Assembly (NCBI RefSeq): GCF_008642235.1
Contig: NZ_SJEV01000001.1
Span: 930,001-994,000 of the forward strand
DNA from: Planctomonas psychrotolerans
GTDB taxonomy: Bacteria > Actinomycetota > Actinomycetes > Actinomycetales > Microbacteriaceae
Length of the DNA stretch: 64,000 bases
Reading direction: 5' to 3'
Part shown: positions 54,298 through 63,801 of the stretch, in pieces
Position numbering within the stretch: position 1 is the first letter of the stretch
Layout of the letters: each line of letters begins with the position of its first letter
Position numbers and translations under genes: made by a program
The notes under the pieces: model-generated
What the model was told of the DNA's origin: nothing
Seen by the model: the letters and a program-made list of their open reading frames with translations, nothing else
Database searches by the model: none

Positions 54298-55620
54298 GTG
54301 AGTATGCTTTCGTCGGTGACCGTCACGCAGGCTCGCGCCCTGATCGCCGAGAGCACCCTCATCGACCGGCGTCTCGATCCGCTCACCTTGCTCGACGGCA
54401 TGGAACCCCTGCTGTGGCTCCGGGACGGCGTCGGTATCGCGGGGGTCGGCACGACCCTTCGGCTCGAGTTCGGCGGCGCGACCCGGATGACCGATGCCGC
54501 GGCCGCCTGGCGCGAGCTCGTCGCCGGTTCCACGGTCGTCGATCCGGTGGGTGTGCCCGGCAGCGGTCTCGTCGCGTTCGGCGCCTTCGCCTTCGCGGCG
54601 TCCTCCGCGTCGACCAGCGTGCTGCTGGTGCCCGAGATCGTCGTGGGCATGCGGGAGGGCGTCTCGTGGGTCACCCGCATCCGGCTCGACGACGACGCCC
54701 GGGACGAGGCGGGACGGCTTCCCGGCAACGCCGCCTTCCCCCTGGGCAAGGGGTCCGTAGGCACGCCGACGCCGACGCCGCATCCGACGGCGTCGGGTTT
54801 CGCGCCCGGAGCGATGACCGAGGACGGGTACCGCCGGGCCGTGCGGGAGGCGCTGGAGCGCATCGAGGCCGGTGACGTCAGCAAGGTGGTGCTGGCCCGG
54901 GACCTGACGGCCGACCTGGCGCCGACCGCGGACCTGCGTCCCGTGCTCTCCGACCTCGCCACGGCCTACCCCGACTGCTGGACCTTCGCGGTGGACGGGC
55001 TCGTCGGCGCGAGTCCGGAGACGCTCGTCCGGGTGGCGGGCGGCCGGGTGAGCGCACGCGTGCTCGCGGGCACCGCGGCCCGCGGGTCCGACGCCGCGGC
55101 GGATCGGCGGAGCATCGACGACCTGGTCGCCTCGGCGAAGGATGCGGCCGAGCACGGCTTCGCGCTGGACAGCGCCGTTGCGGCGCTGGAGCCGCACAGC
55201 GACGACCTCACCTCGAGCCGGCATCCGTTCCCGTTGCGGCTCCCGAACCTGTGGCATTTGGCCAGCGACCTCGAGGGGACGCTGCGCGACGGGTCGAGCT
55301 CCCTCGACCTGCTGGACGGGCTGCATCCCACTGCGGCCGTGGCCGGTACGCCGACGGGGGCGGCCCTGACGCTCATCGAGCGGGCCGAACCGTTCGACCG
55401 GGGACGCTACGCCGGACCGGTGGGCTGGGTAGGCGCCGACGGCGAGGGCGAGTGGGCGGTCGCCCTCCGGTGCGCCCAGGTCGACCCCGGCGGCACCGTC
55501 ACGGCGTATGCGGGAGCCGGAATCGTGGCGGGGTCGGATCCCGACCGCGAACTCGCCGAGACCGAGCTCAAGTTCCGGCCGATGCGGGACGCGTTCGCTC
55601 GACCGGTCGCCGACCGCTGA
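54298..55620 (+). CDS. menF: isochorismate synthase
   Basis: 440 residues, chorismate-binding enzyme. Converts chorismate to isochorismate, the first menaquinone step. Conserved C-terminal blocks: VSKVVLARDLTADLAP, FAVDGLVGASPETLVRVAGG, LDGLHPTAAVAGTPTGAAL, RGRYAGPVGWVGADGEGEW and YAGAGIVAGSDPDRELAETELKF. GTG start with GGAG upstream. Siderophore-type isochorismate synthases look alike, but the men neighbours settle the role. Confidence 0.92.
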   Translation: MSMLSSVTVTQARALIAESTLIDRRLDPLTLLDGMEPLLWLRDGVGIAGVGTTLRLEFGGATRMTDAAAAWRELVAGSTVVDPVGVPGSGLVAFGAFAFAASSASTSVLLVPEIVVGMREGVSWVTRIRLDDDARDEAGRLPGNAAFPLGKGSVGTPTPTPHPTASGFAPGAMTEDGYRRAVREALERIEAGDVSKVVLARDLTADLAPTADLRPVLSDLATAYPDCWTFAVDGLVGASPETLVRVAGGRVSARVLAGTAARGSDAAADRRSIDDLVASAKDAAEHGFALDSAVAALEPHSDDLTSSRHPFPLRLPNLWHLASDLEGTLRDGSSSLDLLDGLHPTAAVAGTPTGAALTLIERAEPFDRGRYAGPVGWVGADGEGEWAVALRCAQVDPGGTVTAYAGAGIVAGSDPDRELAETELKFRPMRDAFARPVADR

Positions 55621-55647
55621 CCGCGATCTGCTCATCCCGGCCGCCGC

Positions 55648-56523
55648 TCAGGACGCGGCGAGCCGAGCCTTCTCCTCCGCGACGTCGAAGTCCGCGTCGG
55701 GCCAGCTGAGGTCGAGGGAGCGGAGCGTGTGGAGGAGCAGTCCCTGCACCGCGAGCCGGGCGTACCACTTGCGATCGGCCGGCACCACGAACCACGGTGC
55801 GTCCTCGGTGGAGGTGTTGGCGAGCGCGAGCCCGTACGCCTCCTGGTAGGCCGGCCAGAGCAGTCGCTCGTCCACGTCGCCCGGGTTGTACTTCCAATAC
55901 TTGTCCGGCCGGTCGAGTCGTTCGGCCAGGCGCTCCTTCTGCTCGGTGCGACTGATGTGCAGCATCACCTTGATCACCGTCGTACCGGCGGCGTGAAGTT
56001 CCTCCTCGAACGCGCGAATCTGGGCATAGCGCTCCTCGATCGTGTCGGCGTCCGTGCCGTGCACCCGCGTGATGAGTACATCCTCGTAGTGGGACCGGTC
56101 GAATACGCCGATCAGACCCGCGCCGGGAAGCGCGCGGCGCACCCGCCAGAGGAAGTCGTGCTCCAGCTCCTCCGGCGTCGGCGCCTTGAAGGCGTAGTGC
56201 GCGACACCCTGCGGGTCGACGGCGCCCACGACGTGACGCACGATGCCGCCCTTGCCGGACGTATCCATCCCCTGAAGCACGAGCAGCACGGATCGGGTGT
56301 CCCCGCCGCCCCGGCTCGCCGCGAACAATTTCTCCTGCAGCGCCGAGAGCTCGTCGGACACGTCGGCGAGGAGCTGCTTCCCCGCCTTCTTGTCACCGTC
56401 GAAGCCGGGCGTTCCGTGCGGGTCGATGGCCGCGAGATCGACGCCGGGCACCACACCCGAACCGGAGTACCGCTCCACCGCGAGCAGATCGGTGGGCGCT
56501 GTGGTCCATTCCGTGGCAGTCAT
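55648..56523 (-). CDS. PPK2 family polyphosphate kinase
   Basis: 291 residues. Walker A VLQGMDTSGKGGIVRHV, Walker B IGVFDRSHYEDVLITRV and the lid region with HISRTEQKERLAERLDRP. It uses polyphosphate to phosphorylate nucleotides (NMP or NDP, class not clear) or the reverse. Leaderless pattern: TAGCAT (56530-56535) six bases before the ATG, with the -10 reaching into the menD stop. Convergent with menF, 27 bases apart. Confidence 0.93.
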   Translation of the reverse strand: MTATEWTTAPTDLLAVERYSGSGVVPGVDLAAIDPHGTPGFDGDKKAGKQLLADVSDELSALQEKLFAASRGGGDTRSVLLVLQGMDTSGKGGIVRHVVGAVDPQGVAHYAFKAPTPEELEHDFLWRVRRALPGAGLIGVFDRSHYEDVLITRVHGTDADTIEERYAQIRAFEEELHAAGTTVIKVMLHISRTEQKERLAERLDRPDKYWKYNPGDVDERLLWPAYQEAYGLALANTSTEDAPWFVVPADRKWYARLAVQGLLLHTLRSLDLSWPDADFDVAEEKARLAAS

Positions 56524-56532
56524 GACCCGATG

Positions 56533-58263
56533 CTACTTCTCGGGGCGTCCCGATTCCCGTCGGGCGAGCGGGACCTCCACGATCGACGGTCCCGCCGGCG
56601 GTGACGTGAGCGCCGCGCTGAGCTCACCCGTCGTCGCCGCCACACGGTGGTCCCAGCCGTACGCCGCCGCCAGAGCAGCGAGGTCGACCCGCTGCGGAGT
56701 GAACAGCACGCGGTCGAGCGCCGGCCCCGCGGCGGAGCGCGCGACCTCGAGGCCGTCGAAGATGGTTCCGCCGCCGTCGTTTCCCACGATCACCTGGATG
56801 CGGGGAAACTCCTCGCCGTAACCGCCGAGCAGGGACCCGACATCGTGCAACAGGGTGAGGTCGCCGACGAGCACCCGGGTCACGCCCGCGGCGGACGTCC
56901 CGTGCCGCTGGCTGGCGATCGCCACGCCGGTCGCGGTGGCGATGGTGCCGTCGATCCCCGCGAGGCCGCGGTTGGCATGCACGCGGATGCGCTTGCCGGG
57001 CACGAATCCGTCCGCCTCCCGGATGAGTCGGGATGCGCCGAGCACGAGGCGGTCGTGCGGCCAGGTGACCCTCCACACCGCATCGACGAGCCACTGTCGG
57101 GTCACGGGAGTGCGCAGCACCGCGAGCTCGGCGCGGGCGAAGTCCCGCCAGTCGAGGCGGTTGCCCGACCCGTCCGGTTGACCGTCCTGCGCGACCGCGG
57201 CGACGATGCCGCGGCTCGTGAACACCCAGCTGCCGAGCCACTCCCTGCTCGCGGCGGGGTCGGGATCCGCACCGGTCACGGCGACGGCGCCGACCAGCGC
57301 AGCGGCGCGGCGGGCCGGGTTGTACCACTGGCCGCCGCTCGGCCCCACGACGATCATCTCCACATCGGGCCGGCGGAGCAGCGTCGGCACCTCGCGGGTG
57401 AGCGTAGGGTGCCCGAACACCACCACCCGCTCGATGCGCGCACCGAACGCGTCGTCGTTCAGGAGCTCGCGGAACGCGACTACGAGGTTCGGCCCGAATC
57501 GGGCACCGCTCGTCACTTCGGCGAGGAGCGGCCAGCCGCCCTCGCGCGCGATTCGCTCGGCCTCCTCGCCGGCGCCGTGCCCGGCGATCACCACCGTGCG
57601 GGGTCCGTGGGCGAGCGGGAGGGGCTCGTCCGCCGACCCCGTCGCGTCGATCGCTTCCGGTCCGCGACCTCCCGCCGCCGCGGCCAGTTCCGACGCCACC
57701 GCGGTCAGGTCGGGCACGGCCGACGAGAGGGGATCGCGGAACGCGATGTTCAGGTGCACCGGCCTGCCCGGGTCGATCGCCGATGCGTAGATTCCCCGAG
57801 CGAGCACGGCGGCGTCCTCGGCCTCGGGCTCGGCGCCCTCCGGAGCGGCCACGTCGACGGTGTCGATCACCGGGCCGAAGAGGCCGGGTTGCACCGTGGT
57901 CTGGTTCGCCCCGATGCCGCGCAGCTCCTCCGGGCGGTCCGCGGTGAGGAGGATGAGCGGCACACCGGAGTGGAACGCCTCGAGGGCCGCCGGGTGCAGG
58001 TTCGCCACAGCGGTGCCCGACGTGGTGAGCACGATGGTAGGCGTGCGGGACTCGACCGCGAGGCCGAGGGCGAGGAATCCGGCGGATCGCTCGTCGAGCC
58101 GGACGTGCAGTCTGAGCGCGTCCACCCGCTCGAGTTCGGCGGCGGCGAGCGCCAGAGCCTGAGATCGCGAGCCGGGACAGAGCACCACGTCGGTGACGCC
58201 GGCGCGCACGAAGGCGCCGAGCAGAGCGACGGAGTAGTCGGTCGCCGGATTACCGGTGGCCAC
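56533..58263 (-). CDS. menD: 2-succinyl-5-enolpyruvyl-6-hydroxy-3-cyclohexene-1-carboxylate synthase
   Basis: 576 residues from the GTG at 58263, eight bases after the stop of the small membrane protein gene. ThDP enzyme. [18 protein letters not shown] and [14 protein letters not shown] start the N-terminal domain; the ThDP-binding [18 protein letters not shown] and [12 protein letters not shown] are at the C-terminus. It joins isochorismate and 2-oxoglutarate for menaquinone. The frame is open for 90 codons upstream, but that part covers the other gene. Confidence 0.95.
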   Translation of the reverse strand: MATGNPATDYSVALLGAFVRAGVTDVVLCPGSRSQALALAAAELERVDALRLHVRLDERSAGFLALGLAVESRTPTIVLTTSGTAVANLHPAALEAFHSGVPLILLTADRPEELRGIGANQTTVQPGLFGPVIDTVDVAAPEGAEPEAEDAAVLARGIYASAIDPGRPVHLNIAFRDPLSSAVPDLTAVASELAAAAGGRGPEAIDATGSADEPLPLAHGPRTVVIAGHGAGEEAERIAREGGWPLLAEVTSGARFGPNLVVAFRELLNDDAFGARIERVVVFGHPTLTREVPTLLRRPDVEMIVVGPSGGQWYNPARRAAALVGAVAVTGADPDPAASREWLGSWVFTSRGIVAAVAQDGQPDGSGNRLDWRDFARAELAVLRTPVTRQWLVDAVWRVTWPHDRLVLGASRLIREADGFVPGKRIRVHANRGLAGIDGTIATATGVAIASQRHGTSAAGVTRVLVGDLTLLHDVGSLLGGYGEEFPRIQVIVGNDGGGTIFDGLEVARSAAGPALDRVLFTPQRVDLAALAAAYGWDHRVAATTGELSAALTSPPAGPSIVEVPLARRESGRPEK

Positions 58264-58271
58264 CCCGGCGC

Positions 58272-58646
58272 TCAGGCGTCGCGCCGGCCGGGCGCTCCAC
58301 TGCCGTTGTCGGCATCGCCGTCGGAATCGCTGTCGAGGTCGGAGAGTTCCTGCTCGAGCCGCCGAATCCGCTCGTCCTGGTCGGCATCGGTGCCGAGACG
58401 ACGGAGGAAGTCGGGGTCGTCGTCCGGTCCGAGTCGCCGCCCGGTCGACCGCACGCCGCCGGAGCGGTCCTTGCCGATCAGGAACCACAGCACCGGTCCG
58501 ACGATCGGGAAGAGGAGGATGACGAAGATCCACAGCACTTTCGAGATTCCCCGGACCCGCTCCTTGCTGGTCATGGCTGAATCCACGACCGCGAAGATGG
58601 TGACGGCTACGACCACGACGGCGAGCCCGATCAGGATCCGAGGCAT
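58272..58646 (-). CDS. PLDc_N domain small membrane protein
   Basis: 124 residues: a first helix ([20 protein letters not shown]) and the phospholipase D nuclease N-terminal pair ([22 protein letters not shown]), then a charged tail with an acidic [13 protein letters not shown] stretch. Such proteins stand beside menaquinone genes in many actinobacteria; function unknown. Start at 58646 with TACGAT (58653-58658) six bases upstream, so leaderless. It is followed directly by menD. Confidence 0.85.
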   Translation of the reverse strand: MPRILIGLAVVVVAVTIFAVVDSAMTSKERVRGISKVLWIFVILLFPIVGPVLWFLIGKDRSGGVRSTGRRLGPDDDPDFLRRLGTDADQDERIRRLEQELSDLDSDSDGDADNGSGAPGRRDA

Positions 58647-58717
58647 TTCGCCATCGTACCGCCGTTGGCTTGTCGCTACCTGCAGAAAGCTGGGGACGCG
58701 ACGCCTAAACTGGGCCA

Positions 58718-59005
58718 ATGGAATCGCGGAGGGTTTGGTTGAGCTACACGCTCATCCGCATCACCCTCTTCGCCGTGCCGTTCGGCGTCCTCATGGCGTC
58801 GGGGGTGTTCTGGCTCTGGTCGGCCCTCATCGCCACCGTCTTCTCCTTCTGCGCGTCGTACATCTTCCTTCGTCGCCAGCGCGAAACCATGGCCGAGGAC
58901 CTCTCCGCCATCCGTCGCGGGCGCAAGGCTCCCGCCGTGGATGACGACGTCGAGGATGCGGCCGTCGAGGGCGCGGCGGTCGAGCGCAACGACTCCGACC
59001 GCTAG
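58718..59005 (+). CDS. DUF4229 family membrane protein
   Basis: 95 residues with two membrane helices (LIRITLFAVPFGVLMASGVFW, ALIATVFSFCASYIFL) and an acidic tail. DUF4229, common in men neighbourhoods of actinobacteria. TAAACT (58706-58711) six bases before the ATG: leaderless. Divergent from the PLDc_N gene, so a shared 70-bp promoter region serves both. Confidence 0.85.
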   Translation: MESRRVWLSYTLIRITLFAVPFGVLMASGVFWLWSALIATVFSFCASYIFLRRQRETMAEDLSAIRRGRKAPAVDDDVEDAAVEGAAVERNDSDR

Positions 59006-59067
59006 CCCGCTCGATCCCGAGACCCGCACACGGTCCCGTGAGCCGCTCGCGGTCCCGACCCGCCCAC

Positions 59068-59481
59068 GGTCCCTGAGCCCGTCGAAGGGACGCAACGGTC
59101 CGGTCGTGTGGGGGTGCGGAGGTGGCGTGCTGGGGCTCCGCCCATAGATGCCCACCGACCCCCGAGCCCCACCACGCCACCTCCGCCCCCAACTCCTCGG
59201 ACGGGAGGCGGTTTTTGAGGTGGACGAGGCGCCTCAGGAGGCCACGGTCCCTGAGCCCGTCGAAGGGACACTCGACACACACGGTCCCACGGTCCGCGGC
59301 ACATCCTCACGTCGCTTCGACAAGCTCAGCGACCGCAACTCGGCATCGCGACGCCCGTTGCGTCGAAGGGGCGGCACCCGTGCGGTCCCTGAGCCTGTCG
59401 AAGGGACGCAGCCCGCACGGTCCCTGAGCCCGTCGAAGGGACGCGACGCATCCTCACGTCGCTTCGACAAGCTCAGCGACC
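59068..59481. repeat. second palindrome cluster (CTTCGACAAGCTCAG family)
   Basis: Six 24-bp units start at 59068, 59246, 59311, 59384, 59419 and 59458; those at 59311 and 59458 are in reverse orientation. A 52-bp direct repeat (59302-59353 and 59449-59500, one mismatch) includes the two reversed units. The surrounding 530-bp gap between the DUF4229 gene and menA holds no gene I can support. Confidence 0.85.
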
Positions 59482-59537
59482 GCAACTCGGGATCGCGACG
59501 ACCGTCAGGGCCGCTCAGCGACCGTAGATCGGGAGCG

Positions 59538-60611
59538 TCAGAAGGCGAACGCCGCGCCGAGACCCAGTCCGAAGAACAGCGCCCCGATGCTCGTCAGCTG
59601 GAGAGCGAGGATCAGCTCCTTCGCGGTCTTCGCCGTCACCGTGATGAGCGCGGCGGGCACGGTGAGCAGCAGCGTGAAGAGGACGTACCCGGCGAGCGGG
59701 TACAGCGTCGAGTAGAACGCGAGGATCGCATACGGGATGACGAGGAACAGCACGAACACGACACGGGAGGCGCGCGATCCGAGCAGCACAGCGAGCGTGC
59801 GCTTGCCGGCGGTGCGGTCCTGCTCGATGTCCCGCAGGTTGTTCACCATGAGCACCGCGCAGGCGAGGAAACCTGCCGCCGCCCCGCCCACCCAGCTCTC
59901 GAGGATGGTGCGGCCGGCGAGTACGTAGGTAGTGCCCGCGGTGGCGACGAGTCCGAAGAACACGAAGACGAACACCTCGCCGAGACCGTAGTACCCGTAC
60001 GGGCGCTTGCCACCCGTGTAGAAGTAGGCCGCAACGATGGCCACCGCGCCCACGGCGAGCAGCCACCACTCCCCGGTGCGGATGACGATGCCGAGGCCGG
60101 CGAGTGCGGCGAGCGCGAAGAACCCGAGGGCGACAGCGAGCACGGTGCGCGGCCGTGCGGCGCCGGAGCCCGTGAGACGTGCCGGTCCGACCCGGTGCGA
60201 GTCGGTGCCGCGGATGCCGTCGGAGTAGTCGTTGGCGTAGTTCACGCCCACCTGGAGGAAGATCGCGACCGCGAAGCACAGCACGGTGCGGAGGGGGTGC
60301 CAGCCGCCGTCATCGAGAAGGAGCGCTACCCCGGTGCCGATGGCCACGGGCGCGATCGCGAGGGGAAGGGTGCGTAGCCGTGCACCGGCGATCCAGTCGC
60401 GGGGTCCGGCGGGGGCCACGGTCGGTGCCGATGGCGGTCGGCCGCCCGGGCGACCGCTGCGCTTGGCGGGGCGGCGTTCGGGAGCCGCCGACGAGCCGGT
60501 CTTGCTACCCGCGACGCCGGGACGTCCCGCCGGCACCGCCTTGCCCACCGTCGGCGAGCGCCGGGCGTCGGGATGAACCTTCGGTGCGGGAGGTCGTCTC
60601 TTCTGTGCCAC
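59538..60611 (-). CDS. menA: 1,4-dihydroxy-2-naphthoate polyprenyltransferase
   Basis: 357 residues. UbiA-family integral membrane enzyme that attaches the polyprenyl chain to dihydroxynaphthoate. Aspartate motifs NYANDYSDGIRGTD and VNNLRDIEQDRTAGKRT, about eight to nine helices. The first 70 residues are an unusual Pro/Arg/Lys-rich extension before RDWIAGARLRTLPLAIAP, where most family members begin. GTG start with TAGAAT (60618-60623) six bases upstream, leaderless. It lies nine bases after the menE stop. Confidence 0.93.
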   Translation of the reverse strand: MAQKRRPPAPKVHPDARRSPTVGKAVPAGRPGVAGSKTGSSAAPERRPAKRSGRPGGRPPSAPTVAPAGPRDWIAGARLRTLPLAIAPVAIGTGVALLLDDGGWHPLRTVLCFAVAIFLQVGVNYANDYSDGIRGTDSHRVGPARLTGSGAARPRTVLAVALGFFALAALAGLGIVIRTGEWWLLAVGAVAIVAAYFYTGGKRPYGYYGLGEVFVFVFFGLVATAGTTYVLAGRTILESWVGGAAAGFLACAVLMVNNLRDIEQDRTAGKRTLAVLLGSRASRVVFVLFLVIPYAILAFYSTLYPLAGYVLFTLLLTVPAALITVTAKTAKELILALQLTSIGALFFGLGLGAAFAF

Positions 60612-60620
60612 TGTCGGATT

Positions 60621-61808
60621 CTACGGTCGACGGGTGACCGCGGCCGATTCCGCGAGCGCCCGCCGATCCGGCTTCCCCGACGGGAGGGTCGGTAACGCCT
60701 GGAGGTGCACGAGCACCGCGCGCGACGCCACCCGGCCGAGCGATCCGATCAGCGCCTCGCGCAGGGCGGATTCGCGCGGGATGGCCGGATCCGCGGCGGT
60801 GAAGACGACCGGCGTCGCGCCCCACTCGGGGTCGGGCGCGGACACCGCCACGGCATCGTGCAGCCCGGGGATCCCGCGCGCGATGTCCTCGATCCGGTCG
60901 AGGGACACCTTCTCTCCCCCGGAGATGATCACGGCATCGAGTCGACCGGTGATGCGGAGGATGCCGTCGGTGACGTCGCCGGCATCACCGGTGCGGTACC
61001 AGCGCAGCCCATCGCGCACGGCGAATGCCGCATCGGTGGCCGCCGGGTCGGCGAGATAGCCCTCCGCCAGCGTCGGCCCGGCGATCTCCACCTGCCCGTC
61101 GACCACCTCGACCCGGGTGGTGCCGATGGGGGCGCCGTCGTACACGCAGCCCCCGGCGGTCTCGCTCGACCCGTAGGTGCCGATGAGTCGGATCCCGAGT
61201 TCGAGGGAACGGTCGCGGAGTGCCGACGGCGTGGCCTGCCCACCGACCAGGATGCCGTCGAAGCTCCGCAGGGCATCGCGGGTGGAGCGGTCCCCCTCGG
61301 CCGCTTCCACGAGTCGATGCAGTTGGGTGGGCACGAGGGAGGTGAATCGGGCGACGCGCGGGCGGAACCCCGCGGTCGCCTCGACGAACGCGTCGACGTC
61401 GAAGGCGCCCGGCGGCAGCACGACCGGGTCGACCTCCGCCGTGATGGAGCGGACGAGCACCTGCACGCCCGCGATGTAGTGCGTGGGCAGCGAGAGCAGC
61501 CACTGCCCCGCGCTCCCGAGCGCCGACTGCGTGCCCGCTGCACTCGCGAGTAGCGCCCCGGACGACAGCGCCACGCGCTTGGGAGCACCGGTGGATCCGC
61601 TGGTCTCCACGACGAGGGCGACGTTCTTGGCGACCTCCGACGGCGGCTCGGGATGCCCGGGCTGCGGCACTTCGGGCCGGGCATGCGGGTTTGCGGACTC
61701 CGCCGCACGGGGAAGCAGGGCGGGGCCGATGCCGCTCAGGGCGGTGCGCAGCTCGGCGAGCAGGTCGAGCGGATCCGCGCCGGGCACCGCCCGGAGGAGT
61801 CGCGACAC
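60621..61808 (-). CDS. menE: o-succinylbenzoate-CoA ligase
   Basis: 395 residues, short for the acyl-adenylate family, as in other actinobacterial MenE. A3 motif ALVVETSGSTGAPKRVAL, A5 IGTYGSSETAGG, A7-A8 YRTGDAGDVTDGILRITGRLD and A10 LPSGKPDRRAL. The GTG at 61808 follows the menB stop after one base (TGACGTG), so menB and menE are co-translated. Confidence 0.93.
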   Translation of the reverse strand: MSRLLRAVPGADPLDLLAELRTALSGIGPALLPRAAESANPHARPEVPQPGHPEPPSEVAKNVALVVETSGSTGAPKRVALSSGALLASAAGTQSALGSAGQWLLSLPTHYIAGVQVLVRSITAEVDPVVLPPGAFDVDAFVEATAGFRPRVARFTSLVPTQLHRLVEAAEGDRSTRDALRSFDGILVGGQATPSALRDRSLELGIRLIGTYGSSETAGGCVYDGAPIGTTRVEVVDGQVEIAGPTLAEGYLADPAATDAAFAVRDGLRWYRTGDAGDVTDGILRITGRLDAVIISGGEKVSLDRIEDIARGIPGLHDAVAVSAPDPEWGATPVVFTAADPAIPRESALREALIGSLGRVASRAVLVHLQALPTLPSGKPDRRALAESAAVTRRP

Positions 61809-61809
61809 G

Positions 61810-62751
61810 TCAGAACTGCCAGGGGAACGGCGACCAGTCGGGTGCGCGCTTCTCGAGGAAGGCGTCCTTGCCCTCCGTCGCCTCGTCGGTGCCGTAGGCC
61901 AGCCGTGTCGCCTCACCGGCGAACACCTGCTGGCCGACCATTCCGTCGTCCACGGCGTTGAAGGCGAACTTCAGCATGCGGATGGCGGTGGGCGACTTGC
62001 CGAGGATCGTGCGCGCCCAGTCCAGGGCCGTCTGCTCCAGCTGAGCGTGCGGCACCACCCGGTTCACCGCACCCATCTCGTACGCGCGCTGGGCGCTGTA
62101 CTCCTCGGCGAGGAAGAACACCTCCCGGGCGAACTTCTGGCCGATCTGCCGCGCGAAGTACGCCGATCCGTAGCCGCCGTCGAACGAGCCGACGTCCGCA
62201 TCGGTCTGCTTGAAGCGGCCGTGCTCGGCGCTCACGATCGAGAGATCGCACACGACGTGCAGCGAGTGTCCGCCGCCGGCGGCCCAGCCGGGGATCACCG
62301 CGATGACCACCTTCGGCATGAAGCGGATCAGGCGCTGCACCTCCAGGATGTGCAGCCGTCCCGTGCTCGCCGCGGTCCCCGACACGGTCGACGGGGCGGA
62401 GCCGTCGGACGAGGCCGAGCCGTCCGACGGGGCGTACTGGTAGCCGTCGCGGCCGCGGATGCGCTGGTCGCCCCCGCTGCAGAAGGCCCAGCCCCCGTCC
62501 TTCGGGCTCGGTCCGTTGCCGGTGAGCAGCACGACGCCCACCCGGGGGTTCTGCCGCGCGTCATCGAGCACCGCGTAGAGCTCGTCGACCGTGTGCGGCC
62601 GGAAGGCGTTCCGCACCTCCGGCCGGTCGAAAGCGACGCGGGCGATCCGGCCGGATCGGTCGAGATGGTAGGTGATGTCGGTGAGGGCGTCGAAGCCCGG
62701 CACGGTCTCCCACGCCTCCGGATCGAAGATGTCTGAGACGGGCGCGGCCAT
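61810..62751 (-). CDS. menB: 1,4-dihydroxy-2-naphthoyl-CoA synthase
   Basis: 313 residues, crotonase fold. Cyclises o-succinylbenzoyl-CoA. VAFDRPEVRNAFRPHTVDEL, WAFCSGGDQRIRG, IPGWAAGGGHSLHVVCDLSI and the active-site segment FDGGYGSAYFARQIG are typical of MenB. There is a low-complexity Ser/Asp/Gly insert (SDGSASSDGSAPSTV) at about 105-120. Leaderless: TAGGCT (62758-62763) six bases before the ATG. Divergent from menC. Confidence 0.95.
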   Translation of the reverse strand: MAAPVSDIFDPEAWETVPGFDALTDITYHLDRSGRIARVAFDRPEVRNAFRPHTVDELYAVLDDARQNPRVGVVLLTGNGPSPKDGGWAFCSGGDQRIRGRDGYQYAPSDGSASSDGSAPSTVSGTAASTGRLHILEVQRLIRFMPKVVIAVIPGWAAGGGHSLHVVCDLSIVSAEHGRFKQTDADVGSFDGGYGSAYFARQIGQKFAREVFFLAEEYSAQRAYEMGAVNRVVPHAQLEQTALDWARTILGKSPTAIRMLKFAFNAVDDGMVGQQVFAGEATRLAYGTDEATEGKDAFLEKRAPDWSPFPWQF

Positions 62752-62757
62752 GCCTCC

Positions 62758-62787
62758 AGCCTATTGCGACGGCGGGCGGGGCAGAAT
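62758..62787. promoter_or_regulatory. interlocked divergent promoters of menB and menC
   Basis: menB -10 TAGGCT (62758-62763, minus) and menC -10 CAGAAT (62782-62787, plus) each lie six bases before their start codons. The menB -35-like TTCTGC, 17 bp from its -10, covers the menC -10, so the two promoters probably compete. Confidence 0.5.
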
Positions 62788-62793
62788 GAGGGC

Positions 62794-63801
62794 ATGACCG
62801 TAGCCCTCGGCGACATCCTGCCCACCGTGCGCGTGATCTCGCTTCCGCTGCGCACCCGCTTCCGAGGGATCGACGCGCGGGAGGCCGTGCTCTTCGAGGG
62901 CCCCGCCGGGTGGACGGAATTCTCCCCCTTCCCCGAGTACGACGACGTCGAGTCTGCGGCCTGGCTGCGGGCGGCGCTCGACTTCGGCTGGGCGGAGCCG
63001 GTGCCCGCGGTGCGCGAACGGGTGCGGGTGAACGCCACGGTCCCCGCCGTGTCCGCCGACGGCGTCGCCGCCGTGCTCGACCGCTTCCCCGGGTGCCGCA
63101 CGGCCAAGGTCAAGGTTGTGGAGCCCGGCACCACCCTCGCCGAGGACGTGGCCCGGGTAGCCGCGGTCCGGTCGATCCTCGGCGTGGAGGGACGGGTCCG
63201 GCTGGATGCGAACGGCGCGTGGAACGTCGACGAGGCGGAGCACGCCTTCCACGCCCTTGCCGAGTACGACCTGGAGTACGTCGAACAGCCGTGCGCCAGC
63301 ATCCCGGAGCTCACCGAACTCCGCCGGCGCGTGAAGTACATGGGTATCCCGATCGCCGCGGACGAGTCGGTGCGGAAGGCGGACGACCCGATCGAGGTCG
63401 CCCGCGCGCTCGCCGCGGACGTGCTGGTGGTCAAGGCGCAACCCCTCGGCGGGGTGCGTGCGGCCCTCGACATCGTGGCCGCGGCCGGGCTTCCGGCCGT
63501 CGTCTCGAGCGCCCTCGATACCTCGGTCGGGATCTCGATGGGACTGCATCTCGCGGCGGCACTGCCCGAGCTCGAGTTCGACTGCGGGCTCGGCACCGTC
63601 GCCCTGTTCGAGGGCGACATCGTCGATTCCCCGCTCGTGCCGGTCGACGGCGTCCTCGACGTGCGCCGGGTCGTGCCCTCGTCGGCTCTGCTCGATGCCT
63701 CGGCGGTGGACGAGGAGCGACGGACTTGGTGGCTCGATCGCCTCCGCCGCTGTCACGCGCTCGTGGAGGACGCCGCCGCGTTTCGTGAGGGCGCCGAATG
63801 A
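62794..63801 (+). CDS. menC: o-succinylbenzoate synthase
   Basis: 335 residues, enolase superfamily. Catalytic lysine in CRTAKVKVVE, metal ligands in VRLDANGAWN, EYVEQPC and IAADESVR, second lysine in VVKAQPLGG. It dehydrates SHCHC to o-succinylbenzoate. ATG at 62794 chosen over one at 62764 on the basis of CAGAAT six bases upstream and the start of conserved sequence (VRVISLPLRTRFRG). It overlaps the next gene by four bases. Confidence 0.94.
   Translation: MTVALGDILPTVRVISLPLRTRFRGIDAREAVLFEGPAGWTEFSPFPEYDDVESAAWLRAALDFGWAEPVPAVRERVRVNATVPAVSADGVAAVLDRFPGCRTAKVKVVEPGTTLAEDVARVAAVRSILGVEGRVRLDANGAWNVDEAEHAFHALAEYDLEYVEQPCASIPELTELRRRVKYMGIPIAADESVRKADDPIEVARALAADVLVVKAQPLGGVRAALDIVAAAGLPAVVSSALDTSVGISMGLHLAAALPELEFDCGLGTVALFEGDIVDSPLVPVDGVLDVRRVVPSSALLDASAVDEERRTWWLDRLRRCHALVEDAAAFREGAE

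Noticed and set aside
54262-55635. Long N-terminal extension of MenG
   Set aside because: It is the shadow of menF on the opposite strand; MenG homology begins at the GTG at 54261.
59148-60377. 409-codon frame over the palindrome cluster and menA
   Set aside because: Its first third is repeat DNA and the rest is antisense to menA.
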